From NCBI GenBank assembly GCA_030710605.1, contig CP092880.1, forward strand, positions 8,631,909 to 8,695,908: 64,000 bases of DNA, written 5' to 3'. Shown one piece after another: positions 9,637 through 21,789 of the stretch. The translations under genes were made by a program, and so were the position numbers. A model generated the notes under the pieces. The model was not told the DNA's origin, searched no databases, and saw only the letters and a program-made list of their open reading frames with translations. Origin of the DNA: Cordylochernes scorpioides. Lineage: Eukaryota; Arthropoda; Arachnida; Pseudoscorpiones; Chernetidae. Each line of letters opens with the position of its first letter. Within the stretch, counting starts at the first letter, position 1.

Positions 9637-11246
9637 CCCTTTATATATTATTACCTTTAATATTTTATTTTCTTTTTTCATCATGTTTAGATTTAGAATG
9701 TTACAACTTCAACTATTTTAGGCACCATTTTAAAAAAACCTACACCTAACAATATTTATGATATTTCTTAAGCAGATAAAACATTTATCATTTTATTTTT
9801 CTTAATTGATTTTCAAAACGTTATTTTTGACGCTTCCCTTACCACCTCTAACTCTATCCCATGAACCTTTCCTCCCAACTTTTTACATCCATCAAGAGAT
9901 TATTGTTCGTCAGCCATTTTCTTTTTTTTTTATTGATTAAACTAACTAGAAGACCCTTCCTCGCTGTACATTTCCCAACAGTGAGCTCAGGAGACCCAGT
10001 TAGGTTTTATTTTTTTTTCTCTCATCGTCCGGCTCATCATTTTTTCATTTTTCAACTTTTTCTTTTCACCACACAAGCCGGACACAATCAAAATTGACAG
10101 CAATAAATCTCTTACATCCACCTCTCCTTTTCCACATCCTTCAAACCTCCAACTACCTTCCAAGGGATTCCAGTTCGCCGAACATTTTAGTTTTTTTTCA
10201 TTGATTAATCCGACTGGAACAATCCTTCCTCGCTATACCATTCCCGATAATGAGTTCAGGATATCTAACGCGATCTTTTTATTTTTTTTCTTATCGCCCG
10301 ACTCATCATTTCAATTCACCATTTTTTCAAACTTTCACTTTTTTTGTCATCATTCAACCGGGCATAATCATTATGGACAACAGGGATCCCTCTTACCCCT
10401 CATTCCTCTACCTCTCCCTTTTACCTCCATCAACCTTCCCACCTCATTTCACTGTCTGAGCTAATGATGCAGACGGAATATCTTGGGCCTTCTGTTAATG
10501 AAAACAATGCCTCACTTAAACAAGTTCGCATTGCATTGCAGAATGCTTGGGGTACTACTCTGCAGAAACATGCTCAGATACCCCCTTTCCCTTTTTCAAC
10601 CTTAGCGTCACATTATAAGTTCAGTCAATAAACTAACTTCATTTTTTTTCTCTCATCTTTAATGCAATAAGATATTATTTTCCTTGTAAGATTCATTTTA
10701 CCATATTTACCATTTTGTATTATATACCTTCTCTTAATCTTGTATCATTCATTTTGTGCGTTTTTATTTTTATAACCTTAAATTTTATTTCATTGATACA
10801 CCACCATTGCAACATCTCTCTCTGTTCAACTTGTAACTTTATAATAATTTTAACTAATTTGTATACAAATTATTTCTTTTATTTTTATAATAGGTTTGTT
10901 AGGTTATCATTCATTACATGTCATTCCCCCAACCAAACCTTCATCACCGGGGACACATTCTGTAGTATATTTTGAGTTAGCTAGATCACAACCTTCTTAT
11001 AATATTTATCATAACACCATATCTATATAAAATATGTATCAATCTTATAACAATGGAGATGACAAATAAAATAAAGATGTAAAGGTAGACCAGACGACGA
11101 CAAAGGCCAGACGAACAGGTGTTTATGATAATGAGTTCAATCACCCCGTCAACAGGTGGCCAGAAGTAATAAACAACCCGGCGCCTGACAGGTGGCGTGA
11201 TTTTATGGGAGCCAATCAGAACTCGCCGCCATCTGCGAGCGTCTCA
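9637..11246. other. Pyrimidine-rich non-coding stretch with a diverged tandem duplication
   Basis: No coding frame I can support. The plus strand is strongly C/T-rich. A block at about 9890-10105 (starting CATCAAGAGATTATTG) recurs in diverged form at about 10160-10390. Both contain TTGATTAA, a CCTTCCTCGCTRTAC segment, a GGCTCATCATT or ACTCATCATT segment and a CGGRCA-AATCA segment. This could be the untranslated part of an old retroelement next to the Copia LTR. Confidence 0.45.
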
Positions 11247-11291
11247 TATAAAAGCCCCCCAAGATTGGGACAAAGTTAGTTGTTCAGTTAG
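11247..11291 (+). promoter_or_regulatory. Candidate Pol II core promoter (TATA box plus initiator-like motif)
   Basis: TATAAAAG at 11247 is followed by TCAGTTAG at 11284, an arthropod initiator-like sequence. The spacing (about 39 bases from the TATA start to the A of TCA) is longer than the usual 30-31, so the pairing is uncertain. A GC-richer leader follows (11300-11510) with no long conserved frame. It may be the promoter of a retroelement rather than of a host gene. Confidence 0.3.
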
Positions 11292-11542
11292 TTGTTTTCA
11301 GAGCGACGCCGTCATACGGTCGGGTCTCTCACCCCTATCCGCGATGTAGGCATCCGTGACGCCCGTGGTTCGACTGCCTTCGTCCGTGGTCTACCTCTAC
11401 CTTCTTGGAGCTACCATCTAGACCTGCCTCTGTCTCTTGCTGTCCCAGTGCGGGAATCCCATCACGCACCCACTACCACGACTGCCCAGCACATTCCACA
11501 TCGGGTTTACTACATATATATTGAAAAATAGATAAATTGAAT

Positions 11543-11747
11543 TAGAGACGAAGGCGATAAAAACGTGGTGATTTTATTTTATTGATAAAATACAAGCTTT
11601 CAGGCAAGAATGCCCTTCCTCAGGTTACAACTCTTGTAACCTGAGGAAGGGCATTCTTTCCTGAAAGCTAGTATTTTATCAATAAAAGAAAATCACCACG
11701 TTTTTATCGCCTTCGTCTCTAATATTATTGCGTGGCCACGTCATGTC
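11543..11747. mobile_element. Fold-back (near-perfect palindrome) Penelope-like terminal element with 13-bp target duplication
   Basis: Two arms of roughly 80 bases are almost perfect inverted copies around a short centre near 11630 (TTACAACTCTTGTAA). The arms run from the AGAGACGAAGGCGAT start to the ATCGCCTTCGTCTCT end. The insertion is flanked by a 13-bp direct repeat AGATAAATTGAAT (11530-11542 and 11748-11760). The arm motif CCTGAGGAAGGGCATTCT...CTGAAAGC...AATAAA resembles the terminal region of Penelope-like elements, which often carry inverted or duplicated terminal sequences; that assignment is inference. A related one-armed insertion sits at 12621-12796. Confidence 0.65.
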
Positions 11748-11774
11748 AGATAAATTGAATATTTGTAAAATTAT

Positions 11775-11985
11775 TGTTGGATCGGTGGTTCAATCAGATG
11801 CAGAATGGATTGAAATATATATATGTTTTAATATATCACGAGGACATGCAAGCAGCTAGAACAAGTGAAGACATAACAGGAAGTGAAGGGAAAGGTACAG
11901 CACCTCTAGTGGTAGGTAGCTCCTCAATGCCACGTCGTCCTGTGACGTAGGCGCGCTGGATTTTGAAGTAGCACGCAGTTCAGCA
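11775..11985 (-). repeat. Copia 3' LTR
   Basis: On the minus strand it starts TGCTGAACTGCG at 11985, directly after a polypurine tract (CAAGTGGGGGAA), and ends in CAACA at 11775, giving a 211-bp LTR with TG...CA ends. It follows the Copia RNase H domain at the expected distance. No 5' LTR partner was found upstream of the Copia gag remnant near 22080-22370. Confidence 0.7.
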
Positions 11986-14427
11986 TTCCCCCACTTGCGA
12001 CTTCAAATTCATCTGGAAACATGCATCTCTGTGCATCAACTTCTTTAAAGTCTAGGTTAGGATATCGGCCATGTTTTCCTTGGTGTTGACAAACTGGACA
12101 ACGATATCACCGGAGTTTATCTTATCTCTTGTGTAGTGGAACTGAACTGAGATGTGCTTGGAACGATTTTTCTCAATGTTATTCTTAGAGAAGTCTATGG
12201 CTGATCGATTGTCACAGTAGATTGTGAATGGTTTGGCAAAGTGCGAGATAAATCCAAGATCAGACAGGGTTTGACCGAACCAGATGGCCTCTTTAGCACT
12301 GTGACATAATGCTATATGCTCGTACTCCGATTCCATGGTAGACAACGAAACACATTGCTGCTTTTTAGATCGCCAATTGATGACATTCCCATCAATAACT
12401 GCAACCATTCCGGAGTAGTGTGTGAACATTGCGACTTTATTGTTGTTTCCTTTGAAATAGTAGAGTTCTAAGTCAATGGTACCCGATAGATATCTCAAAA
12501 CATATTTTGCAGCTTCCCAATGCTTCTTTCCTGGGTTTGCACAAAATTGGGAAAGTTTCGAAGTAGCAAAAGAGATATCTGGTCTAGTGCAATTGGACAA
12601 ATACAACAATGCACCAATAAACGAGGGCGATAGGGGCGTGGTAATTTTCTTTTCTTTTATTTTATTTTATATTAAAAACGATATATAATCTCTCCTTGTT
12701 TGTACACTATAGTTAGCTGAAGAAGCGCTTGCCCGAATGCTTCCTTAATCGCGTTAATAAAAAAGAGTTGCGGCGATATATGATTCCCTCTTTCTAAATA
12801 AGCTCTTTGTATGGTATATTAGACATTTGGTCTATTTCAGCTTGTGTATGGGGACAATCTATTTTAGATAGCATGATAGCTGGGTCTAAAGGCGTACATA
12901 CTTTGTGAACTTTGAACATATTATATCTTTCAAGTAAAGTTTGTATGTAATGTCTTTGATTAAGAGACAAACTCTCTTTGCCGTAATTTATCTCGACACC
13001 TAAAAAGAATGTAATGGGCCCCAGACTTTTAATTTGAAACTCTTGTATAATCTTATCCTCGATTTCGTCAAGTGTATTCTGGTCAATAGCAAATATCGCT
13101 AAGTCGTCTACATAAATTGCTATTATTGCCCTATCATAAAGCACAAAAATGCAATTTCACGATGGAATTTTAGAAAAGCTCACTTTTTCAAGAAATTGAC
13201 TCAGCGTGGTATTCCAACAAAAAGCTTCTTGTCTAAGCCCATAGATAGGTTTTAAAAGTCTAAGAACTTTATCTTTAGAATCCTGAAGCTTTACACCTGG
13301 TTGCAAAGCCATGTACAATTCTTCATGAAGTTCCCCATATAAATATGCAATATTTATGTCTAAATGCCTATTTACCCAGCCAGCATTTTGAGACAAAACT
13401 AAAAGCATTCGGATTATATCGAAATTGGCAACAGGGGCATATGTTTGACTAATGTCAATATCGGGTGTCTGGCTGTAACCTTTGGCTACGAGCCTAGCTT
13501 TAAATTTACTGACCTTTCCTTTAGAATCTCCTTTTATTTTAAAAACCCAACGATTACCGATTACTTTCTTATTTTAGGTAAATTAGTGATAACCCATGTT
13601 TGTCTTTCTTCTAAACAATTTAACTCTTCTTGCATCGCATTTTTCCAAAGATTCGATTCGGGTGAGCAAACAGCTTCTTCAAAAGTTTGAGGTTCAGACA
13701 CCTCGCATAAATTTAGTTCAACATTTGCAAGATTCAGTGTTTTTCTTTCAATTTCTCGACTACGGAGGCTCAAAGTATTTTCAGAACAACCCCCCACTAT
13801 ATCTCTAACTTTTGAAGTCGACGGAACTTCTAGTTGACTGTCGTAACCTGGTTGAAGGTCAGGATCACGTGGCGGGAGAACTTTGCCCTGTTCCGGCAAC
13901 CAAACGAAACTGTTTTTAGCCTCGTTACCTTCCGTTACGTCATCCTTAAGCTGGTTTAAACCTACTTTATTTTCGTCGAATCTAGCATGTTTAGTTATGA
14001 ACACTTGTTTAGAATCATTATCCCAGAGTCTATAACCTTTGGATTGTGTTGAATATCCGACTTAGATACATCTTTTAGCTCGACGGTCGAATTTCTTTCG
14101 TTTTTGCTTTGGAATATGAGCATAAGCTAGAGCTCCAAATATTTTAAAATGACGTACGCTCACTTTTCTTGAAAGCCAAATTTCCTCTGGAACTTTGTTA
14201 TCAAGAGCGCTACAAAGGCTTCTATTTTTAATGTATGCGGCACAATTAACGCTTTCCGCCCAGAATTTTTGTGGCAAATCAGCGTTGTGCATTGACGCTC
14301 TAGCCATGTCAAGTAACGAACGATTTAAACGTTCCGAGACGCCATTTTGCTGAGGGCTGTAAGAATTCGTTAATTCGTGTTTTATTCCAAGGCTCTGAAG
14401 TTTTTGTTTAAAGTTTTTATTACAATA
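11986..14427 (-). pseudogene. Copia integrase C-terminus, reverse transcriptase and RNase H (broken)
   Basis: Reading the minus strand from 14427: the integrase core ends with SPQQNGVSERLNRSL (about 14320), which carries the third catalytic acid. The integrase C-terminal part is at 14307-14062 and a linker at 14004-13561. Reverse transcriptase follows, with the LYGELHEELYM and YGLRQEAFCW motifs (13408-13157) and the catalytic YVDD box (13144-12794, IYVDDLAIF). RNase H is at 12609-12052 (CTRPDISFA, SLSTMESEY, SKHISVQFHYTRD). The gene is split by a 176-bp insertion (12621-12796) between YKELI and GALLYLSN and has several frame changes. The 5' half of the integrase lies beyond the Helitron at 16627-17429. 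Confidence 0.9.
12621..12796. mobile_element. Short Penelope-like terminal insertion in the Copia RT/RNase H
   Basis: 176 bp flanked by the 5-bp repeat AATAA (12616-12620 and 12797-12801). Removing it with one repeat rejoins the Copia frame exactly. It begins ACGAGGGCGATAGGGGCGTGG, closely like one arm of the palindrome at 11543. It contains CTGAAGAAGCGCTTGCCCGAA...TTAATAAA, resembling the conserved terminal motif of Penelope-like elements. No protein is encoded. Confidence 0.6.
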
Positions 14428-14632
14428 CTAGACGAATGGCCCGGGCAACGCCCGGGTTTTACCCGAGTGCGAATATATTTTAAAAACGTTTTAATTCAAA
14501 TACTATTCGTTACAATTATAAATTGGCGCCATGGATGTCACTCTTGTGAAACGTCCCGTTCCAAACTGTGTGTTTTTAAAATGTTTTAACTATATATAAT
14601 ATAACGGTATAATAACGGTATAAAGAAATAAT

Positions 14633-14705
14633 GAGCCTATAGCCTAGTGGTCATGGCATCTGCCCGGTAAGCGGAAGGTCGTGGGTTCGATTCCCATCCC
14701 TTGAC
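14633..14705 (+). tRNA. tRNA-Thr(GGT)-like pseudogene inside the Helitron (right copy)
   Basis: Identical to the one at 262-334: good A and B boxes, anticodon loop CCGGTAA, degenerate acceptor 5' strand. Confidence 0.6.
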
Positions 14706-14707
14706 CT

Positions 14708-16517
14708 TGTATACATCTTGCTTCCTAGGGTTGCCTAGAGTGGCCACTATAGACAGGGAGGTCTGTATAGACAGGTGGATGTATCACACAGCTGATAACA
14801 GGGTTGCCTAGAGTGGCCGCTATAGACAGGGTGGTCTGTATAGACAGGTGGATGTATCACACAGCTGATAACAGGGTTGTCTAGAGTGGTCTCTATAGAC
14901 AGGGTGGTCTGTATAGACAGGTGTATGTATCACACTGCTGATAACAGGGTTGCCTAGAGTGACCGCTATAGACAGGGTGGTCTGTATAGACAGGTGGATG
15001 TATCACACAGCTGATAACAGGGTTGTCTAGAGTGGCCGCTATAGACAGGTGTATGTATCACACAGCTGATAACAGGGTTATCTAGAATGGCCGCTATATA
15101 CAGGGTGGTCTGTATAGACAGGTGAATGTAACACACTGCTTATAACAGGGTTGTCTAGAGTGGTCGCTATAGACAGGGTGGTCTGTATAGACAGGTGTAT
15201 GTATCACACTGCTGATAACAGGGTTGCCTAAAGTGACCGCTATAGACAGGGTGGTCTGTATAGACAGGTGAATGAAACACACTAATGATGACAGGGTTGC
15301 CTAAAGTGACCGCTATAGACAGGGTGGTCTGTATCGACAGGTGGATGTATCACACAGCTGATAACAGGGTTGTCTAGAGTGGCCGCTATAGACAGGTGTA
15401 TGTATCACACAGCTGATAACAGGGTTATCTAGAATGGCCGCTATATACAGGATGGTCTGTATAGACAGGTGGATGTATCACACAGCTGATAACAGGGTTG
15501 TCTAGAGTGGTCGCTATAGACAGGGTGGTCTGTATAGACAGGTGTATGTATCACACAGCTGATAACAGGGTTGTCTAGAGTGGCCGCTATAGACAGAGTG
15601 GTCTGTATAGACAGGTGGATGTAACACACTGCTGATAACAGGGTTGTCTAGAGTGGTCGCTATAGACAGGGTGGTCTGTATAGACAGGTGTATGTAGCAC
15701 ACTGCTGATAACAGGGGTGTCTAGAGTGGCCGCTATAGACAGGGTGGTCTGTATAGACAGGTGGATGTAACACGCTGCTGATAACAGGGTTGTATACATC
15801 TTGCTTCCTAGGGTTGCCTAGAGTAGCCGCTATAGACAGGGTGGTCTGTATAGACAGGTGGATGTATCACACAGCTGATAACAGGGTTGCCTAGAGTGGC
15901 CGCTATAGACAGGGTGGTCTGTATAGACAGGTGGATGTATCACACAGCTGATAACAGGGTTGTCTAGAGTGGTCGCTATAGACAGGGTAGTCTGTATAGA
16001 CAGGTGTATGTATCACACTGCTGATAACAGGGTTGCCTAAAGTAACCGCTATAGACAGGGTGGTCTGTATAGACAGGTGAATGTAACACACTGATGATAA
16101 CAGGGTTGCCTAAAGTGACCGCTATAGACAGGGTGGTCTGTATAGACAGGTGGATGTATTACACAGCTGATAACAGGGTTGTCTAGAGTGGCCGCTATAG
16201 ACAGGTGTATGTATCACACAGCTGATAACAGGGTTATCTAGAATGGCCGCTATATACAGGGTGGTCTGTATAGACAGGTGGATGTATCACACAGCTGATA
16301 ACAGGGTTGTCTAGAGTGGTCGCTATAGACAGGGTGGTCTGTATAGACAGGTGTATGTATCACACAGCTGATAACAGGGTTGTATAGAGTGGCCGCTATA
16401 GACAGAGTGGTCTGTATAGACAGGTGGATGTAACACACTGCTGGTAACAGGGTTGTCTAGAATGGCCGCTATAGACAGGTGTATGTATCACACAGCTGAT
16501 AATAGGGTTGTCTAGAG
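14708..16517. repeat. 73-bp minisatellite array (right copy)
   Basis: Duplicate of 337-2146 with the same higher-order structure and no differences that I noticed. Identity across a long minisatellite, which normally mutates fast, argues for a very recent duplication or an assembly duplication. Confidence 0.92.
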
Positions 16518-16626
16518 GGGGGCAGGGAGGCCTCGTGTTCGCTGGCAGCCAATAGGCGCGCATTCTATCCGTGAACTTCAGACAGTGAACTTCAGACAGA
16601 CAGAATAAGGCAATTATATAAGTAGA

Positions 16627-17429
16627 TTCTAACCCGTTATCTGTCCGCAAGCGTTTAATCTTATGACCTGTTTCTCTTTCGGCTCTAGCCCTAAAGATGT
16701 CAAAGTATTCAATAACTTGATCTTTATACTTTAAGAAATAAACAGTAACTCTGCGGGAAAATCGTCTGTAAATGTTAGAAAATAGCGTGACCCAGCAAAA
16801 GAATCAACTGGAAATGGTCTACACAGATTGCTATGTACTAACTCTAACAAATTTTTAGTTTTTATTTTATATGGAGAGCTTTTATGTGGCGACATTGTTG
16901 ACTTTGTCATACAGAAATCATCGCATATTGACATTTCTACTTTGAAAATTTCAAGACCATTAACAACGCTATTTTAGCTAACTTGTTTAAAGTGTCTGCA
17001 TTGATATGCATAAAGCGTTTATGCCAAAGTTTTAGTGTAGGCGGACTTGAACTAGCTAAGTGCTCATTTTGTAAGATAGGCCTTGTGGTTACAAATCTTG
17101 ATGTGCTTGCCTTTATCCTCGGTTTGCGACACAGAAAGCAAATTTCTTCTTGCTTGGGGCACAAAAAGCATGTCGTTCAAGGTGACATCTTGCGTTCCAG
17201 TATCTAGGTACATCTTCATTTGGATATTTCCAACTCCCTCTACTTGTAGGTTGCCGCTCGCAGTCTGGATGGGCTCACACGTAGTAGGCTGGAAACTTGT
17301 AAACCATTGTCGGCTCTTACAGACGTGATGTGTTGCGCCGCTGTCCAAGATGAATTCATCTTCTGAAGAGACTGCATTGAAGGCCATGAGCATATTCTCT
17401 GACGGAGATTTAAAAGAGTCTTTCTTCCT
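16627..17429 (-). pseudogene. Copia protease and integrase N-terminal part (right copy)
   Basis: Same content as 2256-3058: protease active site LDSGATHHVC near 17370, zinc-finger LWHKRFMHIN, core start VHSNLCRP with Asn in place of the first catalytic Asp, and RTDNGLE at the Helitron border. Here the 3' half (11986-14427) is present on the other side of the Helitron, so the Copia element can be followed from gag end to 3' LTR. Confidence 0.85.
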
Positions 17430-17615
17430 TGTAGAATAGTGTGAAATATATAAGTGATGTGAATATAAGAAAATGGAATTAAGAACAATAGACTGACTGT
17501 GTTTTGTAAATATATAATTAATCTTTACTAAATTTAAATGTGTGTGATAAATAAATAATTATAATTAAATAATAAATATATAAGTTGTAGTTTATAAAAG
17601 ATAAACAACACAACA
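17430..17615 (+). repeat. Gypsy-1 5' LTR (right copy)
   Basis: Same 186-bp short form as at 3059-3244, so the 99-bp length difference between the two LTRs predates the tandem duplication. Confidence 0.93.
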
Positions 17616-17668
17616 TATTTGGCGACGAGGATTAAAAAAAAAAAATAATTAAATAAGCGTAAAAGAAG

Positions 17669-18858
17669 ATGGCAAATAATTTGACGTCTCCATTACCGTT
17701 GAACCTTTTTTTTTTAATGCTACAGATTTGTATTCCGAGTACAAACATTGGATGAATTCATATTTAATTTATGAATTAGCAAGCGGTGTTTCAACAAAGA
17801 AAGATGACGTTAAAAGGGCAACACTTTTGCATTGCATTGGACCACAAGTCCAAAGAATTTTCTTTAATTTGCCAGAAGAAAAAGATACGTATGAAAAAGC
17901 AAAAGAAGCTTTAACTAAATATTTCACACCACAAAAAAATATTGTATCAAAACGATTTAAATTTAGGCAAAGAAAACAAAATACAGATGAAAATATTGAT
18001 TCATATGTCATTGCCCTAAGAGAATTAGTCAAATCCTGTGAATTTGGAAATTTAGAAGAAGACATGATCAGAGATCAGATAATAGAAAAATGCTATAATA
18101 GGCAATTAAAAGAAAAGTTGTTGCAACAAGATAATTTGAATCTTCAAAGAACAATTGAGATATCAAGAATGTTTGAAACAGCCAAAGAAGAATTTAGAGT
18201 ATTGACAAATGAAGATATGACCTCAATAAATAGAGTAAACTATAAAAATAATTTCCAAGCAGCTAATAAATCAACTGTTAAAGGACCAAAAGCTCATAAT
18301 GTGTACCATCAAAAAGGAAGCACCTCCAAGGTAACTGCACCTAATTTGGAAGAATGCTATAGATGTGGCTTAACTACACATCCTCCATATAAATGTGGAG
18401 CTAGAAATATGAAATGCACATTTTGTAACAAGATGGGTCATCTTAATAGAGTTTGTAGAAATAAAAATAAATATAAAAATATTGAAGGAAAGAAAAGAAA
18501 TATTCAAAATATTTCAGAAAATAATGAAGACTCAGATGAATACACTTTCTTTTTAGGCTCTGATAACAGAGAAAATATCTATATAGATGGAAAGGAAATA
18601 ACAATGACTATTGATACAGGTAGTGATACAACATTCATAGGACTTGAAAATTTGAAAAATATTTTTCCTAAGTCTCAAATGCCAACTTTAAATGGTACAG
18701 AAAGGAAATTTTATGCCTATGGACAAACTTCACCTCTTCCATGTTGTGGATATTTCTTTGCAGATGTTTCATGGGGTGAAAGGTCTATAAAGGAACAGAT
18801 TTTTGTGATTGAAGGTAAAGCAGAACCTCTTTTAGGAAAGAAAGCAAGTTTCGAATAA
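17669..18858 (+). pseudogene. Gypsy-1 gag-protease (right copy, protease intact)
   Basis: The main frame (17728-18858, 376 residues) reads through Gag, the zinc knuckles and the DTGS protease to its natural stop. It lacks the extra T that truncates the left copy. The T-run frame change between the likely ATG at 17669 and the main frame remains. It is the better-preserved version of this gene in the window. Confidence 0.9.
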
Positions 18859-19711
18859 GAAATTATAAAGCGTGGAACAAAATAAGGAATATTCAACAGG
18901 AAGTTATTCCGAAGGATATATATAATTTGATACAAGAAAACATGAACCTTTTTCAAGGTCAAGGAAATGTGAAGGGTTATAGTCAAAAAATAACTCTAAA
19001 AGAAAATGTTACTCCTGTAGCTCAGAGATGCAGACATTTTCCATATAAAATGGTAGAAGCCATCAATCAAGAGTTAGACAAAATGATAGAAGATGGCATT
19101 ATTGAGGAAGTCCATGAAGCTTCTGAATGGATCTCAAACATTGTGGCAGTTCCAAAAAAGGGTACTGAAGAAATCAGACTATGTGTTGATCTGAGAGAAG
19201 TGAATAAAGCCATAGTTAGAGAGAGATATCCTATACTAACAGTTGACAGTATATTGCAAGCATTGCAGGGAGCAAAAGTTTTTGCTAAACTTGATGCGAA
19301 GAAAGGCTTTTGGCAAATTGAACTTGATGAAAAGTCCAGGCCTTTATTACACCCAGAGGATGCTACAGATTTTGCAAAATTCCTTTTGGACTTTGCAGCG
19401 CACATGAAGCTTTTCAAAAAGCTATGAACTCAATATTGTCTCATTTAGAAGGAGTGTTATGCTACATAGATGATGTGATTGTATATGCGCAATCTATAGA
19501 ACAATTGGATCAAAGACTGAAAAAAGTATTTGAAAGATTTCAACAAGTTGGACTCAAACTAAACCAAAGTAAATGTAAATTTTCTCTAAATGAATTGGAA
19601 ATATTAGGCCATATTGTTAGTAAAGATGGAAATAGACCTGATCCAAAGAAAATAGAAAGTGTTCTAAGTTTTTCAATACCTGAAAATGTAGATTCTCTAA
19701 AACATTTTTAG
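18857..19711 (+). pseudogene. Gypsy-1 reverse transcriptase (right copy, frameshifted)
   Basis: Same motifs and breaks as the left copy (frame change near 19337, stop near 19711), with the YIDD catalytic box near 19460. One substitution changes Ala to Ser in KCKF(A/S)LNE near 19583. Confidence 0.9.
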
Positions 19712-21771
19712 GTACATGCGGATTTTTAAGAAAATTCATTCCAGACTTTTCAAAGTTAGCCGAACCACTTAATAATTTGACAAGAAAGGACATAAAATGG
19801 AAGTGGAGCAAGAAAGAAGAGGACTCATTCAGAAAATTGAAAGAAGCCCTTACAAAAAATCCATGTTTAGCCTATTTTGACATGAATGCACCTACCGAAG
19901 TAATTGCTGATGCTAGTCCTGTAGGTTTAGGAGCTGTTTTACTACAAAGACAAAATGATGGAAGCAAAAAGCCAGTGGCCTATGCAAGTAGATCTTTGAC
20001 TAATGTTGAGAGAAGATACTCAGAAATAGAGAAAGAAGCTCTTGGGTGTGTGTGGGCTGTTGAGCATTTCAATGACTATTTATGGGGAAATAAATTTGTA
20101 CTTAAGACAGATCATAAACCATTGATTTATATGCTTAATCCCAAGAAGGCAACAGTCTTGCCACCAAGAATTGAAAGACTTAGTTGGAGACTTCAACCTT
20201 ATGATTATGAAATAGAGTATCTTAAGGGCAAACAAAATATTGCAGATATATTTTCAAGAAAACCTTTAACAAATATTTCATGTGAAAATATTGTTGATGA
20301 TTATGTAGAAAAAGTACTTTCCATATTTTCAGAAGAAATGAAGGCAATTTCCCTCAATGATATCAAGAAGAAAAGAGAAGCAGATCCATTTTTCAAATTT
20401 CTAACTAAAATAATTCAAACTGGAAATTGGCCATATCAAATTGATGATGATGAACTTAAAAGTTTGCACAAATTTAAGGAAGAACTTTCAGTTTATGATA
20501 ATCTCATTTTAAAAGGAAAGAGAATTGTTATACCAACAGATCTTAGAAGAAATATTTTAGACTTAGCTCATGAAACTCATCAAGGGATTGCTAGAACTAA
20601 ACAAATTTTAAGAGAAAAATACTATTGGCCCAAAATGGACAAAGATATAGAAAGACGTATAAAGAATTGTTACATTTGTGAAGTCAATCAACCTTTAAGG
20701 CATGACCAACCTTTAACAACCATACCAATACCTCCTAGACCATGGTATAAAGTAGGAGTAGACTTAGTTGGACCAATTGATTCAAAATATATTTTGACAC
20801 TTATTGATTATTATTCATCGTTCCCGGAAGCGATTATAATAAATGATATTTCTTCGAAAACTATAATTTCAAAATTAAAAGAAATTTTTGCAAGATATGG
20901 ATTTCCCATTGAAATAGTTTCAGATAATGGTCTTCAATTTGTAAGCAAAGATACTGAGCAATTTTTTATGAAATCAGGTATAAAACATATAAGAGTGTCA
21001 CCATATTATCCTAAAAGCAATGGAAAAATTGAACGTTTCCACAGATATTTAAAAAAGCAACTTATTTCAGTAAAATTGCAAGGAAATGATTGGAAAGAAG
21101 TACTTCAATGTGTTCTAATGGCATACAGGTCGACTCCACACCCTTCTACTGGGAAAACACCAGCATTATTGCTTCTTTCCAGGGAAATTAGAAATAAGCT
21201 CAATGATATAAATGACAATGATTCTCTTATGGATAAAGAAGTGATGGAGCATAATCAAGCCTATAAAGAAAGAATGAAGAAATATGCTGATAGCAAGAAT
21301 AAGGCCTTGCCTCATGACTTCAAGAAAGGTAATATTGTTTATGTCGCAAACACTGAAATGAAAAGCAAGTTGACACCAAATTATGACAACCAAAGATTTA
21401 TCATTCTAGAGACTATATCTCCAAATTCATTCAAGTTAGTCAATACTGAGACAGGTAGCTTTATCATTAGGAATGCAAAGCATTTAAGACATGCCAATGT
21501 CTTACAATATTTTAACAAAGGAATTGATTTGAATACCACTTTGATTAAGACTCCAGAAATTAGAATGGAACTTCCTAGTACTTCAAGGTATCTACCAGAA
21601 CAAGAAGCAACCTTAGAAGATATTGTAACAGAAGAGCAGATTGCTATATCTGATATGGACTGTTTATATCCAAATGAATCACCTAAAGAGAATGAAAACA
21701 AGACTGTCATCACTAGAAGTGGAAGACAAATACATGTTCCTTCTAGATTTAAGGACATGATTAGATACTAA
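19712..21771 (+). CDS. Gypsy-1 RNase H and integrase region (right copy)
   Basis: A 664-residue frame from 19777 with intact RNase H and integrase DDE motifs, as in the left copy. The only residue difference I see is Arg to Lys near 21686 in the C-terminal tail. Confidence 0.93.
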
Positions 21772-21789
21772 CTAAACAAGGGAGGAATA

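Larger units (their letters stand above)
14428..16626 (-). mobile_element. Non-autonomous Helitron (right copy, in Copia integrase)
   Basis: Duplicate of 57-2255: CTAG at 14428-14431, TC end at 16626. Here both flanks of the Copia integrase are inside the window. The plus-strand flanks ...TTACAATA and TTCTAACC join to an intact Copia frame when the Helitron is removed, with no target duplication, at an A|T junction. That is direct evidence for Helitron-type insertion. Confidence 0.92.

Noticed and set aside
11292-11531. 79-residue ORF downstream of the TATA box
   Set aside because: No recognisable domain and biased GC-rich composition; could equally be a leader. Kept only the promoter candidate.
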